Of a stretch of DNA of 64,000 nt, positions 34,438-42,141 are shown piece after piece (the stretch's first letter is position 1; each line of letters starts with the position of its first letter). The stretch lies in the NCBI RefSeq assembly GCF_030009775.1, contig NZ_JASCTH010000016.1:183596-247595 (forward strand). The letters run 5' to 3'. The DNA is from Actinoplanes sandaracinus (GTDB lineage Bacteria; Actinomycetota; Actinomycetes; Mycobacteriales; Micromonosporaceae). The position numbers and the translations under genes were made by a program. Below the pieces are notes generated by a model that was not told the origin of the DNA, did no database searches, and saw only the letters and a program-made list of their open reading frames with translations.

Positions 34438-34467
34438 GAAGGCCCGCCCCTTTCGGGGCGGGCCTTC
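34438..34467. terminator. Bidirectional terminator between convergent genes
   Basis: A perfect 13-bp stem, GAAGGCCCGCCCC against GGGGCGGGCCTTC, with a TTTC loop, 12 bases after the peptidase stop and 14 bases before the DivIVA stop on the other strand. Confidence 0.9.
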
Positions 34468-34481
34468 GGTGTCACCGGGAC

Positions 34482-35183
34482 TCAGATGTCGCGGCCGCCG
34501 GGCTCGGGAGCCGCCGTCAGGTCCATGAGCTGCTGCTGGACGTGGTTGGTCAGCGCCTCCTGGTAGCTGGTGGCGAGCTGGCCCAGGCGCTCGATCTCGT
34601 CCAGCGCCGAGGTCCGCTTCTCCACCAGGCTGTCCATCGCCTCGGTGTGGTTGCGCCGGGCGTCGGCCTCGATCGTCGCGGCCTTGATCTGGGCCTCGCT
34701 GACGAGCTGGTCGGACTTGTCCTGAGCGTTGGTGATCAACGACTCGGACTCGCGCTGCGCGTCACGCATGTGCTCGTCGGCGGTCCGCTGCGCCATCATC
34801 AGCACCCGCGAGTTGCGGTCGTCGTCGGCGGGGACCGTCGGCATCGCACCGGAGGGGCCCTGGCTGCGGGCCCGCTGGAGCTGGTCCTGGATGTTGCGGG
34901 CGTTCTGCTCGGCCCGGGCGCGAGCCTCCTGCAGCCGCTCCAACTGGGCCGCCAGGTCCGCGAATTCGTTGTTGAGCACCATCGTGGCGGCCGGGTTGCC
35001 ACCCCCACCGCCGCCGCCACGCTGCAGCGTGTCCTTGAGGGAGCCGTTCTCCTCCAGGAGGCGGGTCAGTTCACCCTCGACCTCGTCCAGGAAGGCGTCG
35101 ACTTCTTCCTCGTCGTATCCACGCTTTCCGATCGGCGGCTTTTTGAACGCCACGTTGTGAATGTCTGCTGGAGTGAGCGGCAT
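34482..35183 (-). CDS. divIVA: DivIVA/Wag31-type polar coiled-coil protein
   Basis: 233 residues. The first 50 match the DivIVA membrane-binding domain closely (MPLTPADIHNVAFKKPPIG, then RGYDEEEVDAFLDEVE), as in mycobacterial Wag31, which binds curved membrane at cell poles and organises apical growth. A glycine run (RGGGGGGGNP near 55-64) links it to a long coiled coil (about 72-225). The ATG at 35183 is preceded by GAGGAG. It is not beside ftsZ, sepF or other division genes, unlike the usual wag31 locus, so it may be a second DivIVA paralogue; this is inference. Confidence 0.9.
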   Translation of the reverse strand: MPLTPADIHNVAFKKPPIGKRGYDEEEVDAFLDEVEGELTRLLEENGSLKDTLQRGGGGGGGNPAATMVLNNEFADLAAQLERLQEARARAEQNARNIQDQLQRARSQGPSGAMPTVPADDDRNSRVLMMAQRTADEHMRDAQRESESLITNAQDKSDQLVSEAQIKAATIEADARRNHTEAMDSLVEKRTSALDEIERLGQLATSYQEALTNHVQQQLMDLTAAPEPGGRDI

Positions 35184-35443
35184 CGTGCTCCTCGGTTCCC
35201 TTGGTGAGGTCGTGCGGCCAGAAATCCTACGCAACGTCCCCGCGCCCCTGCCGTGGGCATGATCGAACGGGCCTCCTACCCGCAAGAATCCGACCGAGAC
35301 TACCGGCGCCCGGGAGAACGCGCACGCCCTCGCCGCCCGCATCACACTCATCCGCGGGTTCTTCCGTTCAGCCCACGGCGGACCGCGCGGGTTCTCCCGT
35401 TCACCACGCGGCCGGGCGACGGGGCGCGTAGATTCTGTCAGTC

Positions 35444-35719
35444 ATGAAGGCGAGACGATTCGGCGTCGCGCTCCTGCTGGTCGGCTTCGGGCTGGGCCCG
35501 GTCGCCCCGGCGCCGGCGGTCGCCGCCCCGAGTGACGGACGGCAGTTCAAGCAGGGTTACCAGGACGGTTTCGACCGGGGGCTGCAGGCCGCCCGGGACG
35601 ATTGCGAGAAACCGGCCCGGGCCGAGACTTTCAAGATCACCGACTACACGCGCGGTTACGTCCTCGGCTTCGACCGGGGCTTCGACGCGGGCGCGGCGGA
35701 TTATTGCCCGATCGACTAG
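35444..35719 (+). CDS. Small secreted protein with two cysteine-ended repeats
   Basis: 91 residues. A signal peptide (1-28, cleaved after AVAA) leaves about 63 residues made of two similar units: GYQDGFDRGLQAARDDC and GYVLGFDRGFDAGAADYC. Each has the pattern GYxxGFDRGxxA and ends in a cysteine about 7-9 residues later, so a disulfide between the units is likely. Family not recognised; surface or binding roles are possible. The gene stands alone, divergent from divIVA with 260 bases between, a spacer that also holds a roughly 20-bp direct repeat (near 35351 and 35384). Confidence 0.65.
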   Translation: MKARRFGVALLLVGFGLGPVAPAPAVAAPSDGRQFKQGYQDGFDRGLQAARDDCEKPARAETFKITDYTRGYVLGFDRGFDAGAADYCPID

Positions 35720-35811
35720 GTTCTGTGCCGCTGCTCACGAGACCCACGAGACAGAACCCAGCGCGTCGTCAGTGCCGCGAAACGGCTTGTTCAGTGCCGG
35801 AAGACGGCTTG

Positions 35812-36186
35812 TCAGTGCCAGAAGACGGCGACGGCGGCGTTCACCACGGTGAGCGTGATGATGCCGATGAAGTGACCCTTGTTGACGTCCTCGCGCTTAC
35901 GCGGGATGAAGACCATGATGAAGATCAGCACGGCGAAGAGCAGCTTGACGCCGAGCTTGACCGGGCTCGGCTCGTCGTCGCCGCCCCCACGCAGCGGCGC
36001 GGACAGCGCGATGCCGCTGGCGAGCTGGATGATAGATCCCCAGAGGATCGCCGGGTTGATCCGGAACTTGCCGGACACGAACTGGGTGACGGCGCCGCCG
36101 AGCAGCAGCGCGAACCCGACCAGATGAATGAAGAGCAGAATCAGCCGCAATGCTTCCACGATGCGGAAGCTTGCCAGGGCGTTCAC
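35812..36186 (-). CDS. Small four-helix membrane protein
   Basis: 124 residues, four transmembrane helices (about 8-30, 38-60, 75-92, 100-120) with a short charged loop (RGGGDDEPSPVKLGVK). Start set at GTG 36186 since the sequence upstream is non-conserved repeat DNA while translation from this codon begins with NALASFRIVEALRLILLFIHL, which enters the first helix directly. Many actinomycetes have similar short proteins without known function. The gene runs divergently from a 33-bp tandem array. Confidence 0.68.
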   Translation of the reverse strand: MNALASFRIVEALRLILLFIHLVGFALLLGGAVTQFVSGKFRINPAILWGSIIQLASGIALSAPLRGGGDDEPSPVKLGVKLLFAVLIFIMVFIPRKREDVNKGHFIGIITLTVVNAAVAVFWH

Positions 36187-36360
36187 CTGCGGATGACCTC
36201 GGGGTACGGCCGGCCGGCGACGTCGGCGGCCGGTTCCGTCGATCATCGATGCCACGCCTCGGCCATCACGGCCGGCCTCGGAGAAGCCGGCGAACCGCGC
36301 CCACCCCGTCAGCTCACCGATGCGGCACACTTTTCGCCTTCGCGAATCCACGGCCCTCCG

Positions 36361-36532
36361 GACGCCCGGCGGGCGCGGCGTGACGCCGTCCAGGACGCCC
36401 GGCAGGCGCGGCGTGACGCCGTCCAGGACGCCCGGCAGGCGCGGCGTCACGCCGTCCAGGACGCCCGGCAGGCGCGGCGTACGCCGTCCAGGACGCCCGG
36501 CAGGCGCGGCAGGCGCGGCGTGACGCCGTCCG
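36361..36532. repeat. 33-bp tandem repeat array, five copies
   Basis: Units begin GACGCCCGGCAGGCGCGGCG and end GCCGTCCAG, at 36361, 36394, 36427, 36460 (32 bp) and 36492 (longer, with an internal duplication). Each unit contains the inverted pair GGCGT and ACGCC or CGCC. It fills most of the 386-base gap (36187-36572) between a small membrane protein gene and the TRIC gene; no gene is seen in it. Confidence 0.9.
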
Positions 36533-36572
36533 GCGAGGCCGTCATCGCCGGCTGGTCACCGAGACTGAAGGA

Positions 36573-37220
36573 ATGTCGACTCACCACGCGATGGCTGCCC
36601 TCGAACTCATCGGCATCTTCGTGTTCGCGATCTCCGGCGCCCTGACCGCCATCCAGAAGGGGTTCGACGCCGTCGGGATCCTCATCCTGGCGGAGGTCAC
36701 CGCGCTCGGTGGCGGCGTGGTCCGCGACGTCATCATCGGCGACACGCCGCCGGCCGCGTTCCGGGACGTCTGGCTGCTGCTGGTGCCGGTGGCCGCCGCG
36801 ACGGTCGCGTTCTTCGCCCACCCGGTGGTGGAGCGGCTCACCTTCGCCGTGCTGCTGTTCGACGCGGCCGGGCTGGGGCTGTTCTGCGTCACCGGAACCC
36901 TGAAAGCCCTCGACCACGGCCTCGGCCCGGTGCAGTCCGCGGTCCTGGGCGTGACCACCGCCGTCGGTGGCGGTCTGCTGCGGGATGTCATCGCCCGGCA
37001 GACCCCGGCCCTGGTCAAGGTCGACACCGACCTCTACTCGATCCCGGCGATGCTCGGCGCCGCCACCGTGACCGTCGCACACCGCCTGGACCTGCCGATG
37101 TCGGTGGCGGCGCCGGCCGCGGCGGTGGCCGTGTTCGCCTTCCGGGTGATCGCCATGGTGCGGCACTGGACGGCGCCGCAGGCGTGGACCCGCCGCCGGG
37201 CCGGCGAGGCGTCAGGCTGA
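36573..37220 (+). CDS. TRIC-type (UPF0126) cation channel family protein
   Basis: 215 residues with about seven helices arranged as two UPF0126 repeats, each holding the GGGxxRDVI motif (ALGGGVVRDVIIGDTPP near 44-60; AVGGGLLRDVIARQTPA near 130-146). Bacterial members form trimeric channels for potassium-like cations. ATG 36573 is preceded directly by GAAGGA, so spacing is unusually short; ATG 36591 is an alternative. The tandem array upstream leaves little room for a normal promoter. Confidence 0.9.
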   Translation: MSTHHAMAALELIGIFVFAISGALTAIQKGFDAVGILILAEVTALGGGVVRDVIIGDTPPAAFRDVWLLLVPVAAATVAFFAHPVVERLTFAVLLFDAAGLGLFCVTGTLKALDHGLGPVQSAVLGVTTAVGGGLLRDVIARQTPALVKVDTDLYSIPAMLGAATVTVAHRLDLPMSVAAPAAAVAVFAFRVIAMVRHWTAPQAWTRRRAGEASG

Positions 37221-37230
37221 CCCCGGCCCG

Positions 37231-38295
37231 CTACCGGCCGGGCAGCAGCAGGGTCTTGCCGGCGAGCCGGCCGGTCTCGGCCTCGTCGTGGACGGCGGCG
37301 AGGTCGGCGAGCGGCCGCCGGCCCGCGATGTCGATACCGACCGTGCCGGCCTCCACCAGCGTGAGCAGGGCGGCCAGGCCCGCGGTGTCGTGACGGACGA
37401 TGAAGTGCGCCGCCCGGAAACGGCCCGCCGGAAGCCGGCCGGCCGGGGTGGTCGCCGACACCAGCACACCCCCGGGCCGGATCAGCGCCGCGTGCTCGGG
37501 ATCGGCCGGAACCAGGTGGATCAACGCGTCGACCGGCCCGATCTCCGCGCCGCCGGGCGGGCCGGGGCGGGAACCTCCGGCGGGCGAGAGTCCGCCGGAG
37601 CCCGTCTCGCCGGCGGGCAGGACGTGGTGGGCGCCCGCGGCTCGGGCGGCTTCCATGGTGCGCGGGGTGGCGACGGCGATGACGTACGCGCCGGCGTGCC
37701 GGGCGAGCTGGATGGCGAACCGGCCGATCGCGCCCGCCCCGTTGACCAGCACCCGCTGCCCGGCCGTGACGGCGGCGTGCTCGAACACGGCCTGCCACGC
37801 GGTGAGCCCGGCGATCGGCAGGGCGGCGGCGTCTTCGAGGCTGACCCCGGCCGGGACCGGGACGAGCACGTTCGCGGGCGCGACGGCGTAGTCGGCGGCG
37901 GCTCCACCGTCCAGGCGGCCGATCACCCGGTCGCCGACGGCGAGGCCCACGGAGTCCCCGGCCGCTCCGCCGGCAGGCGCCGCCACCCCGCCGGCAGGCG
38001 CCGCCACCCCGCCGGCAGGCGCCGCCACCCCGCCGGCAGGCGTCGCTGCCCCGCCGGCAGGCGCCGCCGGGCCGACGGCGGCGACGGTTCCGGCGACGTC
38101 GAGGCCCATGGTGTACGGCAGTTCGACCGGCACGATCGACCGCAACAGGCCACGCCGCAGACCGGCCTCGGACGGGTTGAACGTCGTCGCGGCCACCCTG
38201 ATCAGGACCTCACCGGGGCCGGGAGCGGGTTGTTCGATCCGGTCCAGCCGGATCACGGTCGGCTCGCCGTACCCGTGCATGCGCATCGCTCTCAT
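37231..38295 (-). CDS. Quinone-oxidoreductase-like MDR protein with repeat insertion
   Basis: 354 residues of the medium-chain dehydrogenase/reductase family without zinc ligands, NADPH:quinone oxidoreductase type. The GroES-like part (MRAMRMHGYGEPTVI onward) is followed by the Rossmann region VNGAGAIGRFAIQLARHAG near 195-213. Between GLDVAGTVAAVG and VGDRVIGRL, where the family has a short loop of about seven residues, about 40 residues of (V/A)AAPAGG repeats are inserted, encoded by a 21-bp DNA repeat. A second Gly/Pro/Ser-rich insertion lies after HHVLPAGETG. Divergent from an AraC regulator that probably controls it. ATG 38295 has GGTGA before it. Confidence 0.88.
   Translation of the reverse strand: MRAMRMHGYGEPTVIRLDRIEQPAPGPGEVLIRVAATTFNPSEAGLRRGLLRSIVPVELPYTMGLDVAGTVAAVGPAAPAGGAATPAGGVAAPAGGVAAPAGGVAAPAGGAAGDSVGLAVGDRVIGRLDGGAAADYAVAPANVLVPVPAGVSLEDAAALPIAGLTAWQAVFEHAAVTAGQRVLVNGAGAIGRFAIQLARHAGAYVIAVATPRTMEAARAAGAHHVLPAGETGSGGLSPAGGSRPGPPGGAEIGPVDALIHLVPADPEHAALIRPGGVLVSATTPAGRLPAGRFRAAHFIVRHDTAGLAALLTLVEAGTVGIDIAGRRPLADLAAVHDEAETGRLAGKTLLLPGR
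37967..38070. repeat. 21-bp in-frame tandem repeat inside the oxidoreductase gene
   Basis: About five copies of CCGCCGGCAGGCGCCGCCACC on the plus strand, giving seven-residue units (VAAPAGG) in the protein. The core CCGGCAGGCGC is also found in the 33-bp array 1.5 kb away. Confidence 0.9.
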
Positions 38296-38337
38296 ACGGT
38301 TCACCGTAGGCAGCCGGTTGAGGACGATGAATGCTTC

Positions 38338-38363
38338 ACGATCTCGATTTCCTATGCGATCGT
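38338..38363. promoter_or_regulatory. Inverted repeat in the oxidoreductase/AraC divergon
   Basis: Perfect six-base arms ACGATC (38338-38343) and GATCGT (38358-38363) lie in the 75-bp gap between the starts, close to the AraC gene start. They may bind the AraC regulator; evidence is positional only. Confidence 0.35.
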
Positions 38364-38370
38364 CTCGCGT

Positions 38371-39291
38371 ATGGACGTGTTGAGCGACGTGCTCGCGGTG
38401 ATGCGAACGGGCCGGGTCCGGTCGGCGCAGGTGGCCTGGCACGCGCCGTGGGCGCAGGAGTTCGCGCCGGTGCCGGGCTCGGCCGGCTTCCATGTGGTGC
38501 TGCGCGGTTCCTGCCGCCTGCTCCAGGACGGCGCGGAGCCGTTGGCGCTGGGCGCCGGTGACATCGTGTTCCGTCCGCACGGCGGCGGTCATGTCCTCGC
38601 CGACTCCCCCGGCACCAGGCCGGTCGCGCCGGCCTGCGACCCGGCCGAGATGGGCGACCTGCCGGCCTTCGCGGTGGTCGGCTCGCCCGCGTCCGCGGAC
38701 GCCACGGTGACCCTGTGCGGCGCCTACGAGCTGGACCCGGAACTGGTGCACCCGCTGATCGCCGACCTGCCGGAGCTGATCCACGTCCCGGCCCAGTGGG
38801 GCCGGCATCCGCACCTGCGTGCCACCGTGGACCTGCTGGCCGCCGAACTGGCCACGCCCGGAGCGGGCAGCGCCGCGCTGATCCCGGCGCTGCTCGACAC
38901 GATGCTGGTCTATCTGCTGCGCACCTGGCTGGTCGGCGAGCATCCGACCGGCTGGGCGGCGGCACTGGCCGACCCGGTGACGGGCGCGGCCCTGCAGGCG
39001 ATCCACCGCGAGCCGGAACGGGACTGGACGGTGGCCGCGCTGGCGGCGGAGGGCGGGCTGTCCCGGGCGCCGTTCGCCCGCCGGTTCACCGACCTGCTGG
39101 GCCGGCCACCGATGACATATCTGACGTGGTGGCGGCTGACGGTCGCGGCCGGGCTGCTGCGGCGCACCGACACGACGGTCGGCGCGATCGCCGGGCAGGT
39201 GGGTTACGGGTCCGAGTTCGCCTTCGCGGCCGCGTTCAAACGCCGTTTCGGCATCCCGCCCGGCCGCTACCGGCGGCACGCCCGAGGTTGA
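38371..39291 (+). CDS. AraC-family regulator with cupin N-terminus
   Basis: 306 residues: a cupin-like AraC_binding_2/6 domain (about 1-185; GFHVVLRGSCRLL, GAGDIVFRPHGGGHVL) and a C-terminal double helix-turn-helix (about 200-303; DWTVAALAAEGGLSRAPFARRF and VGAIAGQVGYGSEFAFAAAFKRRFG). Such proteins often control adjacent oxidoreductases in response to stress compounds. Divergent from the quinone-oxidoreductase gene. Its final codons lie in the first copy of a 44-bp tandem duplication. Confidence 0.9.
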   Translation: MDVLSDVLAVMRTGRVRSAQVAWHAPWAQEFAPVPGSAGFHVVLRGSCRLLQDGAEPLALGAGDIVFRPHGGGHVLADSPGTRPVAPACDPAEMGDLPAFAVVGSPASADATVTLCGAYELDPELVHPLIADLPELIHVPAQWGRHPHLRATVDLLAAELATPGAGSAALIPALLDTMLVYLLRTWLVGEHPTGWAAALADPVTGAALQAIHREPERDWTVAALAAEGGLSRAPFARRFTDLLGRPPMTYLTWWRLTVAAGLLRRTDTTVGAIAGQVGYGSEFAFAAAFKRRFGIPPGRYRRHARG

Positions 39292-39385
39292 GAGCGGCCC
39301 CGCCCGGCCGCCACCGGCGGCACACCCGAGGTTGAGAGCGGCCCCGCCCGGCCGCCACCGGCGGCACACCCGAGGTGGAGAGCGG
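39255..39385. repeat. 44-bp tandem repeat spanning the end of the AraC gene
   Basis: Copies start with CCCGCCCGGCCGC at 39255, 39299 and 39343. The first copy encodes the last residues and stop codon of the AraC protein; the others lie after it in a 274-base gene-free spacer. The copies differ by only a few bases. Since 44 is not a multiple of three, any further copy would not keep a reading frame. Confidence 0.85.
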
Positions 39386-39565
39386 CCCAGCCCTCGCGCC
39401 GGGGTCCAGCCCGGCGGCCGCGAGACGGCCGGGAGGGGGCCGGGCGTCGCGCGGTGGTGCGGGACGGGCTGGTTCGGCGGGGCGCCGGTGGCCGTACCCC
39501 GCCCATGGGTTTGCGGCAGGTGAGGGAGAGCGGGCGGGGACCGCCGTGATCGGCGGCGGGCGAGG

Positions 39566-40441
39566 TCAGGAGGCGGGGGCGTCGTAGCGGTCGCGGATGA
39601 AGCGGCCCAGGCGGCTGGCGAAGCGTCCGATCGTGGCGGCCGCCGGGTGGCGGGAGTCCCAGGCGGCGCGCAAGCGGATGCAGAGGCGGCGATCCCCGAC
39701 GTCCACGGCCAGGGGGATAAGGCCGAAGCGAGGGTCGTCGGAGGCGACCGCGATGCCGCGGCCGGCGGCGGCGAGGGCCTGCGCGACGGTGCCGTTGGCG
39801 GCTTCGATCGCGGGGCGGTGACCGGTCGCCACCGCGTCCAGCGCCTGCCGCGCGGTGAAGGTGGGCGGCAGCAGTATCAGCGCCGCCCCGAGCAGGTCGT
39901 CGAGAGCAACGCTGCCGCGGTGGGCCCACCGGTGGCCGGCGGGAACGTAGGCCCAGACCGGGAGCACCGCGAGCGCCGTCTCGTGAAACGACGCTCCTGC
40001 CGGGACCGTGCCGATCGCCAGGTCGGCGCCGAGCCGCAGCGTCTCGGCCGGAGACAGGCCGTCCGAGCCGAGCACGTCGGTGGTCGGATCGTCCGGGGCG
40101 AGCGTGGCGATGAACGGCGCGACCACATCGGTCAACGTCACCGTCGGTGCGCCGATGGTGAGGCGCTCCAGGCGGCCGTTGGCGTGCAAGGACGCCGCCA
40201 GTTTCAGTGTTTCGGCACGTTGCAGCAGGTCACGGCCCAGCGGGAGGAGAGCCCGGCCGGTCGTCGACAGTTCTAGCCGGCCGCGGTCCCGGTCGAAGAG
40301 CCGCACCCCGAGGTCCTTCTCCAACTGCCGTAGCTGACGGGACAGCCCTGGTTGGGTGAGATGGAGCTTCGCGGCCGCGCCACTGACCGTTCCCGCTTCC
40401 GCCGTTTCCACGAAATACCGGATATGGCGTAGCTCCATCAT
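39566..40441 (-). CDS. LysR-family transcriptional regulator
   Basis: 291 residues: the LysR helix-turn-helix at 1-62 (MMELRHIRYFVETAEAGTVS, then LHLTQPGLSRQLRQLEKDLG) and a periplasmic-binding-fold effector domain (about 92-290). It is divergent from an aldehyde dehydrogenase gene, with a 23-bp inverted repeat between them, so it probably controls that gene. Inducer unknown. Confidence 0.92.
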   Translation of the reverse strand: MMELRHIRYFVETAEAGTVSGAAAKLHLTQPGLSRQLRQLEKDLGVRLFDRDRGRLELSTTGRALLPLGRDLLQRAETLKLAASLHANGRLERLTIGAPTVTLTDVVAPFIATLAPDDPTTDVLGSDGLSPAETLRLGADLAIGTVPAGASFHETALAVLPVWAYVPAGHRWAHRGSVALDDLLGAALILLPPTFTARQALDAVATGHRPAIEAANGTVAQALAAAGRGIAVASDDPRFGLIPLAVDVGDRRLCIRLRAAWDSRHPAAATIGRFASRLGRFIRDRYDAPAS

Positions 40442-40446
40442 GCCTC

Positions 40447-40469
40447 CTCGGCATAGTCACGCTGCCGAG
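40447..40469. promoter_or_regulatory. LysR-type operator
   Basis: Perfect seven-base arms CTCGGCA and TGCCGAG around nine bases, only six bases before the regulator start codon. The site would allow the LysR protein to repress itself while activating the divergent aldehyde dehydrogenase gene 73 bases further on. Confidence 0.6.
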
Positions 40470-40541
40470 ATGGTAATGGACGGGCATGGCTCCCGGGCTG
40501 AGACTTGTCGGCGTGATCGCGGCCGCTTCCCAGGAGATCCG

Positions 40542-41921
40542 ATGACGTTTTCCGTGCTCGACCCGGCCTCACTGCTCGTCGTCGGCACCGTCCCCGATCA
40601 GGGCCTCACGGACGCCCGTTCCGCTGTCGACGCTGCTGCTCGGGCATTCCCGGCGTGGCGGAGGACCCCGCCCCGGCGGCGGTCGGAGATCCTGCACCGG
40701 GCGTTCGAGCTGATGATCCGCGACCGGGACGAGCTGGCGCGGCTGATCAGCCGGGAGAACGGCAAGTCACTGCCGGACGCGACCGGCGAGGTCACGTACG
40801 CCGCCGAGTTCTTCCGATGGTTCGCCGAGGAGGCCGTCAGGCCGGGCGGAGACTTCGGGGAATCGCCGGCCGGCGGCACCCGCACCCTCGTCACGCACCG
40901 CCCGGTCGGTGTCGCCGCCCTCGTCACGCCGTGGAACTTCCCGGCCGCGATGATCACCCGCAAGATCGGCCCGGCGCTGGCGGCCGGCTGCACCGCGGTG
41001 GTCAAGCCGGCCGCCGAGACGCCGCTCACCGCGCTCGCCATCGCCCGCCTGCTCACCGAGGCCGGACTGCCGGACGGCGTGATCACGGTGGTCACCACCA
41101 CCGACTCGTCCGGTGTCGTCGGCGCCTGGCTGAACGACGAGCGGGTCCGCAAGATCTCCTTCACCGGCAGCACCGCGGTCGGCCGCGTGTTGCTGCGGCA
41201 CGCCGCCGGCCGGGTGGTCAACTCGTCGATGGAACTGGGCGGCAACGCGCCGTTCATCGTCGCCGACGACGCCGATCTGGACGCCGCCGTGGCCGGCGCG
41301 ATGATCGCCAAGTTCCGCAACGGCGGGCAGGCGTGCACCGCGGCGAACCGCTTCTACGTGCACTCGTCCGTTCTTGAGGCCTTCGTCTCCCGCTTCGGCG
41401 CCGAGGTGGAGAACCTGACCGTCGGATCCGCCGCCGACGGGGCCGCGATCGGGCCGTTGATCAGCGCGGCAGCCCTTCGCCGGGTGACCCGGACTGTCGA
41501 CGAGGCCGTCGCGGCCGGTGCCCGGATCAGCCACCGGGCCACGCTGCCGGACGCGCCCGGTCACTTCTATCCGCCGACCGTGCTGGTCGACGTGCCGGTC
41601 GGCGCGGCGATCCTCAAGGAGGAGATCTTCGGGCCGGTCGCGGCGATCACCACCTGGACGTCCGACGACGAACTGCTCGACCTGGTCAACGACAGCGAGT
41701 ACGGCCTGGCCGCGTACGTCTACTCCGGCGATCTGGCCCGCGCCCTGCGCCTCGGCGAAGCCGTCGACGCCGGCATGGTCGGCATCAACCGTGGCCTGGT
41801 GTCCGACCCGTCGGCGCCGTTCGGCGGCGTCAAGCAGAGCGGGCTCGGCCGGGAGGGAGCGCGCGACGGACTGCGCGAGTTCCAGGAGACCCAGTATCTG
41901 AGCGTCGACTGGCCCGCGTGA
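40542..41921 (+). CDS. NAD(P)-dependent succinate-semialdehyde-type dehydrogenase
   Basis: 459 residues of the aldehyde dehydrogenase superfamily, closest in motifs to succinate-semialdehyde dehydrogenases. Visible: VTPWNFPAAMITRKIGPALA near 126-145, FTGSTAVGR near 206, catalytic glutamate in MELGGNAP near 229 and catalytic cysteine in GGQACTAANR near 264. ATG 40542 follows CAGGAG with good spacing. The real aldehyde could be another semialdehyde. Control by the divergent LysR protein is inferred from context. Confidence 0.9.
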   Translation: MTFSVLDPASLLVVGTVPDQGLTDARSAVDAAARAFPAWRRTPPRRRSEILHRAFELMIRDRDELARLISRENGKSLPDATGEVTYAAEFFRWFAEEAVRPGGDFGESPAGGTRTLVTHRPVGVAALVTPWNFPAAMITRKIGPALAAGCTAVVKPAAETPLTALAIARLLTEAGLPDGVITVVTTTDSSGVVGAWLNDERVRKISFTGSTAVGRVLLRHAAGRVVNSSMELGGNAPFIVADDADLDAAVAGAMIAKFRNGGQACTAANRFYVHSSVLEAFVSRFGAEVENLTVGSAADGAAIGPLISAAALRRVTRTVDEAVAAGARISHRATLPDAPGHFYPPTVLVDVPVGAAILKEEIFGPVAAITTWTSDDELLDLVNDSEYGLAAYVYSGDLARALRLGEAVDAGMVGINRGLVSDPSAPFGGVKQSGLGREGARDGLREFQETQYLSVDWPA

Positions 41922-42077
41922 CGCCGTCCCGCCGGCCCTGGGTGGGGGGCGCCATCGATCCGGCCGCATAGCCGGACACCACCCCGATGAGTGGCCGGCT
42001 CCGGGCAGCGCGGGAAACGTCGATCCGCGTTCGCCGATGCGTGGGCCGTGACGCAGGTCGCCAACGAACGGTTAGAA

Positions 42078-42097
42078 ATCCGACCGGCCGGTCGGAT
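42078..42097. promoter_or_regulatory. Perfect 20-bp palindrome upstream of the SGNH hydrolase
   Basis: ATCCGACCGGCCGGTCGGAT is a perfect palindrome 44 bases before the hydrolase ATG. The CCGACCGG/CCGGTCGG form is usual for TetR-family operators. No TetR gene is adjacent, so the regulator acts from elsewhere. Confidence 0.65.
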
Positions 42098-42141
42098 AAC
42101 GTCGTTGCGATCACAAGCGGTTTCTTCAGCGAGGGCACCAC

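Noticed and set aside
36361..36532. Possible CRISPR array
   Set aside because: The 33-bp units are directly joined with no unique spacers, and no cas genes are present.
39292..39565. A small gene between the AraC and LysR genes
   Set aside because: The open frames consist mostly of the 44-bp repeat and low-complexity GC-rich sequence.
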